The notes: generated by a model from the sequence alone, not told the origin. Counted from the first letter of the stretch, positions 1 through 5,871 are shown. The stretch is 5,908 nt of DNA from Deltaproteobacteria bacterium (GCA_003506795.1 DNYO01000049.1:1-5908), one strand, 5' to 3'. Made by a program: numbers and translations.

Positions 1-19
1 CGCATACGCGTCAACTTAA
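1..19. repeat. Left terminal inverted repeat of the IS
   Basis: CGCATACGCGTCAACTTAA is the exact reverse complement of positions 1649-1667. Identity stops inward at position 20. It may continue outward beyond the window edge. Confidence 0.92.
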
Positions 20-23
20 GGGG

Positions 24-230
24 TCATGTCTTTAGCTTCGGGGCAGTGCGCGGCCTTCGAGTCTTCTTGCGTTTTAGTATCAAGGTATTTTTATCCTCAA
101 TGATCCACAGGAACTCCTCCCCTTTGCGCATATCCAGCGCTTCGGCCAGGGCCACAGGGAAGTTCACATAATATGAGCGATTGGTAGGGCGTTCCACCTT
201 CTGCAGCTTAACCGCATATCCATTCTCCAT
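24..230 (-). CDS. AbrB/SpoVT-like DNA-binding protein carried in the IS
   Basis: This 68-residue protein resembles the swapped-hairpin AbrB/MazE/SpoVT domain. A basic N-terminal strand (VKLQKVERP) is followed by a strand and a short helix (YYVNFPVALAEAL), then a KGEEFLWIIED turn-strand and a final LILKR strand. The last 14 or so residues are strongly basic (KKTRRPRTAPKLK). The domain binds DNA as a dimer and typically acts as a transition-state regulator or antitoxin. The start is the ATG at 228-230, because AGGAG (236-240) sits 5 bases upstream of it; an in-frame ATG 6 codons further upstream has no such site. No toxin gene lies beside it. It is transcribed divergently from the transposase, inside the IS ends, so it moves with the element. 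A role in controlling transposase expression or assisting transposition is inference. Confidence 0.82.
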   Translation of the reverse strand: MENGYAVKLQKVERPTNRSYYVNFPVALAEALDMRKGEEFLWIIEDKNTLILKRKKTRRPRTAPKLKT

Positions 231-247
231 AATCACTCCTTTTAACA

Positions 248-276
248 TTGTGTCCTCACAGGGAATGAGGTATAGT
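248..276 (+). promoter_or_regulatory. Possible sigma70-type promoter for the transposase
   Basis: TTGTGT (248-253) is followed after 17 bases by TATAGT (271-276). The -10 matches the consensus at 5 of 6 positions; the -35 matches only TTG. The site lies about 50 bases before the transposase start, between the two divergent genes, and the -10 falls within the dyad at 261-307. Confidence 0.4.
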
Positions 277-307
277 TATAGGTGTAATATACTATATATT
301 CATTCCC
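261..307. promoter_or_regulatory. Dyad in the divergent promoter region, candidate operator
   Basis: GGGAATGA (261-268) is the perfect reverse complement of TCATTCCC (300-307). Inside it, TATAGT (271-276) mirrors ACTATA (291-296), with 2 and 3 spacer bases between the inner and outer arms. The centre is AT-rich. It lies in the only gap between the AbrB-type gene and the transposase, where a shared operator would be expected. Binding by the AbrB-type protein is inference. Confidence 0.5.
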
Positions 308-324
308 GATGCAAGGAGGTTTTC

Positions 325-1314
325 ATGGACAGACCGGAACTCCATCACGAGGCGTTTGATCGTGAACTGGCTTTGTTGAGGGCGGAGGAGAGGATAGGGA
401 TCGAAGTGGGGTTCATCCGGCGCAGGCCGAGGAAGATAGAACCGCTCCAGCTCCTCAAGGCGTTCTGCATGCTTCTTCCGGGAAGCTGTCCGTCATTGAG
501 GGCGCTGGCAACGGTGCTCAGCGTTCTGTGCTCGGAGGCGGTTTCGAAGCAGGCCGTGGCCAAGCGAATCGGCAGGCCCTGGGTGGAGTTCTTAAAGCAG
601 ATGCTTGCCCTTCTCCTCTGCAAGCAGCTTGAACTTAAGCCGGTGGAGGGCCTGTTTGCCGCATTCGAACGGGTATTGCTCCATGACAGTTCGGTACTGC
701 CCCTCCCCTCCGTCATGGCCCCCTATTACAAGGGAAGCAGAGACCGTACCGGCCGCGCCTATGCGCAGGCGAAGGTCCAGGCCATACTGGACATCAAGAA
801 CAGATCCTATCTGCACTGTGCCGTCACCGACTTCACCTGCAACGACCAGAGGGCGGCGGCGGATGTCCTCACATTTGTCGGTCCGGGCGACCTTGTCATA
901 CGGGATCTTGGTTACTTTGTCCTGGGAATACTCGCGCGCATCGCAGACGCCGGGGCGTTCTTTGTATCGCGCTACCGCCACGGATGTTTGCTGTTCGATC
1001 CGAACGGTATCCCCGTCGATCTCGTGGAGATCCTGAACAAAGAGGGACACCTCGACCGCCGGGTGTGTATCGGTAAGGCAGAGAGGCTCCCTGTGAGGAT
1101 CGTCGCCATTCCCCTTCCGCCTTCCCTGGCGCAGAAACGGCGCAGGTTATTGCGACAAAACAGGGACCACAGGCTCAACCCGGGCAAGAGACACCTGCGG
1201 CTTCTCGGATGGGCGATCTTTGTCACCAACGTTACGGAGGACATATGGAGTGCATGCGAGATCCGTGAGATCTACCGGCTGCGCTGGAGGATAGAGATCG
1301 TCTTCAAGGCATGA
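325..1314 (+). CDS. IS4-family transposase, N-terminal part (frameshifted)
   Basis: This 329-residue frame encodes most of an IS4-type DDE transposase, which cuts and joins the IS ends. The start is ATG 325, with AAGGAGG at 313-319 only 5 bases upstream; the frame is open further upstream to 181 but that part has no start support. Residues 1-110 or so form the N-terminal region. The first catalytic Asp is probably D121 (LLHDSS), the second D194 (DLVIRDLGYF), and the third acidic residue E324 in YRLRWRIEIVFK. The frame stops (TGA 1312-1314) five residues after E324, in the middle of the signature Y-x2-R-x3-E-x6-K. The rest continues in the -1 frame from 1311. Inserting one G to restore a Trp codon (GCA TGG AAG) would give a single protein of about 442 residues. 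It is probably a recently inactivated gene, unless the missing base is a sequencing error. Confidence 0.88.
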   Translation: MDRPELHHEAFDRELALLRAEERIGIEVGFIRRRPRKIEPLQLLKAFCMLLPGSCPSLRALATVLSVLCSEAVSKQAVAKRIGRPWVEFLKQMLALLLCKQLELKPVEGLFAAFERVLLHDSSVLPLPSVMAPYYKGSRDRTGRAYAQAKVQAILDIKNRSYLHCAVTDFTCNDQRAAADVLTFVGPGDLVIRDLGYFVLGILARIADAGAFFVSRYRHGCLLFDPNGIPVDLVEILNKEGHLDRRVCIGKAERLPVRIVAIPLPPSLAQKRRRLLRQNRDHRLNPGKRHLRLLGWAIFVTNVTEDIWSACEIREIYRLRWRIEIVFKA

Positions 1315-1652
1315 AGAGTCACTTCGGCATCAATGCCTATTCCCGGACGGCGTCGCGCTACCAGATCGAGTCACTCCTCTATACACGCCTCATCTACATA
1401 CTTCTCTTCCAGAGACTCCTGTACAACCCCCTTCTCTATGAAATCGATCGCCGCCATGAGCGCAAATTATCCATCCTCAAGTGCGCTTCATTCTTTACAC
1501 AGTACCACTGGCTCATCCCCTTGATGACGCAATCCTCCAACAGACACCTGCTCATCGATATCCTGGGACGATTGTGCACCTACGACAAGAGAAAACGTCT
1601 TAACTATGAGCAGATGCTGGAAAACTATGTCAAACAGAACCATGAGGATTAA
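1311..1652 (+). CDS. IS4-family transposase, C-terminal part (frameshifted)
   Basis: This 113-residue frame overlaps the stop of the first part as ATGA (1311-1314). It begins MKSHFGIN, and its Lys at residue 2 is the K of the IS4 signature: with the frames joined, exactly six residues separate E324 from it. The following helix-rich segment (ESLLYTRLIYILLFQRLLY) matches the usual C-terminal helical region of IS4 transposases. The TAA at 1650-1652 lies inside the right inverted repeat. There is no ribosome-binding site of its own before the ATG. The ATGA overlap could permit translational re-initiation, but a fragment cut between the catalytic Glu and Lys is unlikely to work as a separate protein. 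Best read as the 3' part of a broken gene. Confidence 0.85.
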   Translation: MKSHFGINAYSRTASRYQIESLLYTRLIYILLFQRLLYNPLLYEIDRRHERKLSILKCASFFTQYHWLIPLMTQSSNRHLLIDILGRLCTYDKRKRLNYEQMLENYVKQNHED

Positions 1653-1667
1653 GTTGACGCGTATGCG
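1649..1667. repeat. Right terminal inverted repeat of the IS
   Basis: TTAAGTTGACGCGTATGCG is the exact reverse complement of positions 1-19. It contains the transposase stop codon. The outer 10 bases here (CGCGTATGCG) also match the outer left 10 bases as a direct repeat at 8 of 10 positions, because that stretch is itself nearly palindromic. Confidence 0.92.
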
Positions 1668-1989
1668 TAACAAACGGGATAAACGTGAGACAGTCTTTTG
1701 GAAATGGGGCGTTTGGGCAACAAGCCGTCAGGACCCCAGGAGGGTAGAAAACCTCCGCGGCCGAACAGGTAAAACGGGACGGTGCTATCTCTTTAATCTT
1801 GTAGCTTAATCACCGGTGACCCCCCAAACTTAATAGTCTGTCCTCCCTGGCCGATTATAAGAATGAGGTGTGTCCGCAGGATCAGACGTCGACACCCCTG
1901 CCATCGCGTAGAAGAACGTCCGCCTGAAACCGTGCCAATCGGTGGCCGGGCGTGCAAAACCCGGGATTCGTTATGAGAGGAGACTACAT
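1668..1989. other. Non-coding region between the IS and the phosphoesterase gene
   Basis: About 320 bases contain no gene that I recognise. The short open frames here lack ribosome sites and resemble no known protein. The one structured part is at 1725-1782: CCGTC (1725-1729) pairs with GACGG (1778-1782), enclosing a GGAGG (1739-1743) / CCTCC (1752-1756) hairpin. I could not match it to a riboswitch or RNA family. A TATAAG at 1856-1861 could be a -10 element, but no good -35 accompanies it. The promoter of the downstream gene is presumably in this region. Confidence 0.5.
1725..1782 (+). ncRNA. Possible structured RNA or leader element, unassigned
   Basis: A 5-bp outer stem (CCGTC 1725-1729 with GACGG 1778-1782) encloses a 5-bp GC-rich hairpin (GGAGG 1739-1743, loop of 8, CCTCC 1752-1756) and an unpaired A-rich stretch. 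It lies about 210 bases upstream of the phosphoesterase start. No run of T follows, so it is not an obvious terminator, and I do not recognise a known riboswitch core. Arms this short can occur by chance. Confidence 0.2.
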
Positions 1990-3699
1990 ATGACGAAACA
2001 CAACATTTTCTTGAAGCTTGGCCTCACAGGCAGTTTGGGTGTTCTGCTGATGCTGGTCCTCGGATGGACACATGTCCTTGTTGCCTCGGAACCGGCGCCG
2101 CGGCAGCCGACCTATCCCGTGAGCACTTCTGTTCGCACCACTCTTGACGGCACCGTCACTGCCGTTCCTCTGGCCCCGAACACGCCGAAAGTACTCCCCA
2201 ATGACGTCGCGTCTTACGCTAAGTATGGTTACGGCGCCTGGCAGATGGGGCAGGGCCTTCGCTATGACAGGAGACTCGATCTCATGCCGCCCGCATACAA
2301 AGGCGGACCGGCCGGAAAGACCTCGTCACTTCTGCGCTTCTTTGCCATGTCCGACATACACATAACGGACGCGCAGTCTCCTGCCCAGGCCATCTACTTC
2401 GGTCTTAAGCCAATGCCGGGCATGCAGGCCGCCTATTCGGCCGTTATCCCCTATACCACCCACGTCCTGGATGCGGCAGTCCAGACGGTGAACGCCCTCC
2501 AGAAGAAACAGGCCTTCGATTTTGGCATATTCCTCGGTGATGCCGTCAACAACGGTCAGAACATCGAGCTCAGATGGTACATCGACGTCATCGACGGCCG
2601 GCCCGTCAACCCGAATTCCAATCCCGGGTCGACCTCGACCGTTGACTATGCGCGGCCCTACAAGGCGGCGGGGCTCGATGCGTCGATTCCGTGGTACCAG
2701 GTCCTCGGCAACCACGATCATTTCTGGTCAGGCATGTACCCGCCCAACGAGCGGGTCAAGGAGACCATGGTGGGCGAGAACGTGCTCAACGTAGGAAACG
2801 TCCTCACGGACCCGAACCTCGATCACCGTGGTTTCTACACGGGTGTTGTCGACGGCTCCACTGCCTTTCAGAAGGTAGTATTCGCTGGACCCGAGGCCGA
2901 CTTTGCAACTCCCCCCAAGATACCAGCCAACCCCGATCGCCGTTGGCTTGGACGAAAAGACTGGTTAGGCAGCTTCTTTAACACCACGTCCCGACCGGTG
3001 GGCCACGGGTTTCCCCAGGACAGCGTCAAGACGGGATTTGCCTGCTACACTTTTGAACCTAAAGCGGGCCTTCCTCTCAGGGTAATTGTCCTCGACGATA
3101 CCGAAAAGGATGACGGCAAATTCGGAAAGAACGCCAGCGGAGCCTCAGGGTCCCTCGATCAGGAGCGTTACGACTGGCTGGTGAAAGAACTCGACAAAGG
3201 TCAGGCCGACGGCAAGCTCATGATAGTGGCGGCCCATGTGCCCATCGGTGTTGACAAGAACCTGTGGGACCCGGCGTCGTCTCCCTCGGATAATGCACTG
3301 ATCGACAAGCTCCGCACGTATTCGAACCTCATACTGTGGATCGCGGGGCATCGTCACTACAACACGGTTACCCCCTTTCCGCCGAAGGACCCCGTTAATC
3401 ACCCTGAACTGGGGTTCTGGGAAGTAGAGACATCATCACTGAGAGACTTCCCCCAGCAATTTCGTCTTTTCGAGATAGTCCGCAACGGCGACAACACGAT
3501 CTCCATCTTTGCCACCAACGTCGATCCGTCCGTGACGCCGGGGAGTCCGGCAGCCCGGTCTCGTTCCTACGCAGTAGCGGCCGAAGAGATATTCGCCGGC
3601 GGTCCCCCGCTGCCCTACCTGCCGAGCGGCGCCTACAACGCGGAACTTGTGAAAAGATTGAGTCCCGAAATGGCGGCGAAGATTGCAACTTTGCCGTAG
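1990..3699 (+). CDS. Exported calcineurin-like metallophosphoesterase (TIGR03768/RPA4764-like)
   Basis: This 569-residue protein should hydrolyse phosphoester bonds with a two-metal centre outside the cytoplasm; the substrate is unknown. An N-terminal signal peptide (K3-K9 basic, hydrophobic 10-31) ends near VLVA32-SEP. The metal-binding motifs are complete and in order: D122-x-H124 (MSDIH), D184 (FLGDAVNN), N241-H242-D243 (GNHDH), H416 (AAHVP) and G-H454-R-H456 (AGHRH). The length and the long insertions around the motifs suggest the TIGR03768 group of large secreted phosphoesterases, recalled from family knowledge and not searched. The start is ATG 1990: AGGAG (1978-1982) is 7 bases upstream and the signal peptide begins there; the frame is open back to 1942 but lacks a ribosome site. 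A lipase-like lipoprotein gene follows after 95 bases on the same strand and is probably co-transcribed. Confidence 0.9.
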   Translation: MTKHNIFLKLGLTGSLGVLLMLVLGWTHVLVASEPAPRQPTYPVSTSVRTTLDGTVTAVPLAPNTPKVLPNDVASYAKYGYGAWQMGQGLRYDRRLDLMPPAYKGGPAGKTSSLLRFFAMSDIHITDAQSPAQAIYFGLKPMPGMQAAYSAVIPYTTHVLDAAVQTVNALQKKQAFDFGIFLGDAVNNGQNIELRWYIDVIDGRPVNPNSNPGSTSTVDYARPYKAAGLDASIPWYQVLGNHDHFWSGMYPPNERVKETMVGENVLNVGNVLTDPNLDHRGFYTGVVDGSTAFQKVVFAGPEADFATPPKIPANPDRRWLGRKDWLGSFFNTTSRPVGHGFPQDSVKTGFACYTFEPKAGLPLRVIVLDDTEKDDGKFGKNASGASGSLDQERYDWLVKELDKGQADGKLMIVAAHVPIGVDKNLWDPASSPSDNALIDKLRTYSNLILWIAGHRHYNTVTPFPPKDPVNHPELGFWEVETSSLRDFPQQFRLFEIVRNGDNTISIFATNVDPSVTPGSPAARSRSYAVAAEEIFAGGPPLPYLPSGAYNAELVKRLSPEMAAKIATLP

Positions 3700-3794
3700 C
3701 AGAGGTGCCCCGACCGGGTGCCTTGTTGGACGGCTAGGCGATCGGTGAGGTTGAGTAAACCGGCGCGTCAAAATAAAACAGGGGAGTCTACAAA

Positions 3795-4868
3795 TTGAAA
3801 AAACAGATCACTGCCGCCGTGCTTTTTACACTTTTTCTATGCCTGACTTTTGCAGGGTGTTCAGGCGGTCGTTCGGCTGTTGAAGTCGCTCGTGCCTCCA
3901 CGACGGACATTGATTATTCGAACTCCAAAAACTGGCTGGCACTACCCTCTTCTCCTGATAAAGCGGTTGATATTTTCTACGTTTACCCCACCGGATACGT
4001 TGCGGGTCCGAACGGTCCGATTATCAGCACGATCGATGACCCGGGCATGGTTACAAGTGCACAAGACGCCCTCGGTGGGCAAGCGACCGCCTTTGCGGCC
4101 ACAGGAAATATTTATGCACCTTACTACAGGCAGGCAGACGCTAGCTATGCGTTGAGCCTGCCGACTATCAATGCCGTATATAATGTCGTTGCGGGCATCC
4201 CGGAAGCCGACGTAACCGCGGCATTCGACTACTACATCCGCCATTACAACCGCGGTCGCCCTTTTATTCTTGCCAGTCATTCACAGGGTTCGGTGGCAGT
4301 GGCCTTGCTGTTGGAACACTACATAAGAGACAATCCCCCGGTATACGCCAAAATGATCGCCGCATACGCGATCGGGTGGTCCTTCACGCAGGATTATTTC
4401 AATCGAAACCCCCATTTAAGGTTTGCGCTGGGTCCCGACGATACGGGGGTCATCATTTCATACAACACGCAGGGACCGGGATTCGCGGGAAGAAATCCCG
4501 TCGTCTTTCCCGGGGCCATGGCAATTAACCCTATTACGTGGTCGAGGAAACAAGACCTGGCAACGGGCGGCGAAAACCTGGGGTCTTTGCTTCTTAAACC
4601 GGACGGTCAGGCCGTGCTCCCTGCGCAACCCAACGTCATGAATTTCGCCGACGCGCAAGTCACCGCGATCAACCCGACTACCAGTCAGATCGAACCGGCC
4701 TCGAGCACGAGCGTGGTGCTTTGCCATACGGTCGATCCGGCGGCACTCGTGACAAATTCCGTCTTCACCGCGGGCGTCTATCACATCTACGACTACTCGT
4801 TCTATTACAACAACATTGTGGCAAATGCCGCCAACCGGGCCCGTAGGTTCCTGACCGTCGGACAATAA
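3795..4868 (+). CDS. DUF3089 alpha/beta-hydrolase lipoprotein, lipase-like
   Basis: This 357-residue protein is probably an esterase or lipase-like hydrolase anchored to a membrane. The start is TTG 3795 (MKKQITAAV...): AGGGGAG (3780-3786) is 8 bases upstream, and no in-frame ATG could preserve the signal peptide. Residues 1-21 form a lipoprotein signal ending FAGC22; Phe at -3 is atypical of a lipobox, but A-G-C is right. Ser at +2 predicts the outer membrane by the E. coli rule. The DUF3089 hallmarks are visible: VDIFYVYPTGY near residues 58-68, the nucleophile elbow ASHSQGS with S163, and C-terminal YHIYDYSFYYNNI with H330 and D333. H330 is a likely catalytic His; the acid residue is not certain. 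It follows the phosphoesterase gene, so both products are exported hydrolases. The natural substrate is not known. Confidence 0.87.
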   Translation: MKKQITAAVLFTLFLCLTFAGCSGGRSAVEVARASTTDIDYSNSKNWLALPSSPDKAVDIFYVYPTGYVAGPNGPIISTIDDPGMVTSAQDALGGQATAFAATGNIYAPYYRQADASYALSLPTINAVYNVVAGIPEADVTAAFDYYIRHYNRGRPFILASHSQGSVAVALLLEHYIRDNPPVYAKMIAAYAIGWSFTQDYFNRNPHLRFALGPDDTGVIISYNTQGPGFAGRNPVVFPGAMAINPITWSRKQDLATGGENLGSLLLKPDGQAVLPAQPNVMNFADAQVTAINPTTSQIEPASSTSVVLCHTVDPAALVTNSVFTAGVYHIYDYSFYYNNIVANAANRARRFLTVGQ

Positions 4869-4911
4869 CGCGGTATCTTAAGGAAAGCAACCCAAGGGAT
4901 CGTTGATAGGT

Positions 4912-4926
4912 AGGACAGCCTGTCTT
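4912..4926. terminator. Weak hairpin between convergent genes
   Basis: AGGACA-GCC-TGTCTT forms a 6-bp stem with one G-T pair and a 3-base loop. It lies between the stops of the DUF3089 gene and the minus-strand gene, where a shared terminator would be expected. No T-run follows on either strand, so termination is doubtful. Confidence 0.22.
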
Positions 4927-4932
4927 CACAAG

Positions 4933-5511
4933 TCACGAAAGGCAGCTAAGAAGATATTTCTTGAATCTGTCCAACCTTTCTTTGTCATCAGCGTTTTCAA
5001 AAAATATAATCTTATAGGAGTGGACACTGCTCCCCTTTACCGGGAGAATATCCTGAATCGACTTTTCGATATTCCTGAATTGATCCGGTTTTTTTGACTG
5101 CCTTTCCAGCTTAGAACCATCCAGAACCTGGATGAAAGATACCTTTTCACTCATGCCAACTTGTTGATTCTTCTGCTGGCCTTTTTCATTATTGACATGG
5201 ATGAAATACCTGCCCAATGCCGACGTCAAATACTTTCCGCATATCTGTGTCGGTTTTATGTTGGCCTCTTCTATTTCGATAATTATCTTGACTTGCTCAT
5301 CTGAAAGAACCAAGGCATCAACATTACAATATTCCGTGGGATTGCTCTTGAACGCCGTCGAGAATATGGGCAAGTTCTGTTTTCCACCGCAGGCTGGGTC
5401 CAAGACGAGTTTAATTTTGGAGTCAGCTGCTCCGTTGATGATCTCAGTTAGAGCTTCGCCGATCTTTTCGTGTAACGGGTGCTTGCCAGAATTCTTGTTA
5501 TCTTGCACCAT
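4933..5511 (-). CDS. Orphan protein with a possible PD-(D/E)XK-type nuclease core
   Basis: I do not recognise this 192-residue protein as a named family. Its centre reads CNVDALVL, a short turn, then VKIIIEIEEANIKPTQICGK: an Asp (D65) at the end of one strand, then a hydrophobic strand ending E79-x-E81, then P-T-Q-x-x-G-K. That spacing fits the core of PD-(D/E)XK nucleases, with Glu in place of the usual Lys. BamHI is a known example of such a variant (D94, E111, E113). The remainder is charged and mostly helical, with no signal peptide or membrane segment, so it is cytoplasmic. The start is ATG 5509-5511, preceded by AAGGGAG; an upstream in-frame GTG (5536-5538) lacks a ribosome site. The gene is visibly AT-richer than its neighbours, suggesting transfer. 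No methyltransferase or partner gene is present, so the nuclease role is only a hypothesis. Confidence 0.75.
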   Translation of the reverse strand: MVQDNKNSGKHPLHEKIGEALTEIINGAADSKIKLVLDPACGGKQNLPIFSTAFKSNPTEYCNVDALVLSDEQVKIIIEIEEANIKPTQICGKYLTSALGRYFIHVNNEKGQQKNQQVGMSEKVSFIQVLDGSKLERQSKKPDQFRNIEKSIQDILPVKGSSVHSYKIIFFENADDKERLDRFKKYLLSCLS

Positions 5512-5571
5512 ACGCTCCCTTCTGGACCCCTTCAACACGTGTCGAATTATTTGGGATGGTCACGGGGTCAC

Positions 5572-5648
5572 ATCTTTATTCTTGGATTTCTAACTGTCAT
5601 TCCAACCTTTGCACACCGTTGGGAAGCGCATTGGTCAAGAATAAAGAT
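5572..5648. repeat. 13-bp inverted repeat next to the RAYT remnant
   Basis: ATCTTTATTCTTG (5572-5584) is the exact reverse complement of 5636-5648. The arms extend imperfectly outward as GGG(G/A)TCA(C/A), giving about 19 matches over 21 positions. The spacer contains a smaller CCAAC (5602-5606) / GTTGG (5618-5622) hairpin. The position beside a RAYT-type remnant suggests a REP-like palindrome. Confidence 0.7.
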
Positions 5649-5673
5649 TTGATCCCAATCCCCCTTCCCAGAG

Positions 5674-5689
5674 AATGTGAAAATGTGAA
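5674..5689. repeat. Tandem duplication of an 8-base unit
   Basis: AATGTGAA occurs twice without a gap (5674-5681 and 5682-5689), between the two palindromes next to the RAYT remnant. Confidence 0.55.
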
Positions 5690-5712
5690 GGGCGTCCCCA
5701 AAGCAGCCCTTC
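5687..5712. repeat. Palindrome at the end of RAYT similarity
   Basis: GAAGGGC (5687-5693) is the perfect reverse complement of GCCCTTC (5706-5712), with a 12-base loop. It begins exactly where the transposase similarity stops, consistent with a REP-like element abutting or having invaded the gene. Confidence 0.6.
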
Positions 5713-5854
5713 GAAGTTGCCCTCCGGGAGTCTCTATGACGAGGTGGCGGTGGTTGTCCATGAGGCAGTAGGCATGGCAGATGAAGCGGAACCTGTCTAT
5801 GACCTGACCGAGGAGGTTCAAGAGGTTCTTAGAAGATATGTCTCACGCCCGCTC

Positions 5855-5871
5855 ACCCGCTTTAGGCGGGT
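5855..5871. repeat. GC-rich hairpin on the 5' side of the RAYT remnant
   Basis: ACCCGC (5855-5860) and GCGGGT (5866-5871) pair perfectly around the 5-base loop TTTAG. No T-run follows. It lies where the N-terminal coding part of the transposase would be expected. Confidence 0.55.

Larger units (their letters stand above)
1..1667 (+). mobile_element. IS4-family insertion sequence with a divergent AbrB-type gene
   Basis: The element is bounded by perfect 19-bp inverted repeats at 1-19 and 1649-1667, giving a length of 1667 bp if the repeats end there. Inside are an IS4-type DDE transposase on the plus strand (325-1652, frameshifted) and a small AbrB-like gene on the minus strand (24-230). Together they fill nearly the whole element. 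The transposase stop codon (1650-1652) lies inside the right repeat, and the AbrB-type gene stops 4 bases inside the left repeat, a compact layout typical of an IS. The left flank is not in the window, so a target-site duplication cannot be confirmed and the outer end of the repeats is uncertain. The family assignment rests on the Y-x2-R-x3-E-x6-K signature of IS4 transposases; the subgroup is not determined. Confidence 0.9.
5597..5842 (-). pseudogene. Remnant of a REP-associated (Y1/HUH) transposase
   Basis: The segment read on the minus strand from about 5842 to 5713 matches the middle of a RAYT-type transposase: LLGQVIDRFRFICHAYC, then LMDNHRHLVIETP. The HxH pair (NHRHL, codons around 5744-5752) is the metal-binding HUH motif of the Y1 transposase family; the usual NHYHL has R in place of Y here. 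Upstream, the frame meets a TGA (5843-5845), and the conserved N-terminal start of the family is not visible in the remaining 63 bases. Downstream, similarity ends after GGQLRR (about 5713), just where a 7-bp-stem hairpin begins; the frame runs on to 5597 through palindromic DNA that looks non-coding. The C-terminal region with the catalytic Tyr is absent. The remnant is therefore non-functional. Confidence 0.78.

Noticed and set aside
24..248. Antitoxin of a toxin-antitoxin pair (MazE-like)
   Set aside because: The fold type would fit, but there is no toxin gene adjacent; the only neighbour is the transposase.
1300..1316. Programmed -1 frameshift in the transposase
   Set aside because: The bases before the stop (TTC AAG GCA TGA) contain no slippery X-XXY-YYZ heptamer and I see no strong downstream structure. 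A lost G in a Trp codon explains the break better.
1690..1800. Cyclic-di-GMP, cobalamin or other known riboswitch
   Set aside because: The conserved cores of these classes are not present; only short generic stems can be drawn.
1940..1960. Sigma54-type promoter (TGGCCGGGCGTGCAA) before the phosphoesterase gene
   Set aside because: The distance between the GG and GC dinucleotides is two bases too short for a -24/-12 promoter.
3700..3794. Terminator between the two hydrolase genes
   Set aside because: The only pairing (CCC/GGG around 3710-3718) is very short and no T-run follows, so the genes are better read as one unit.
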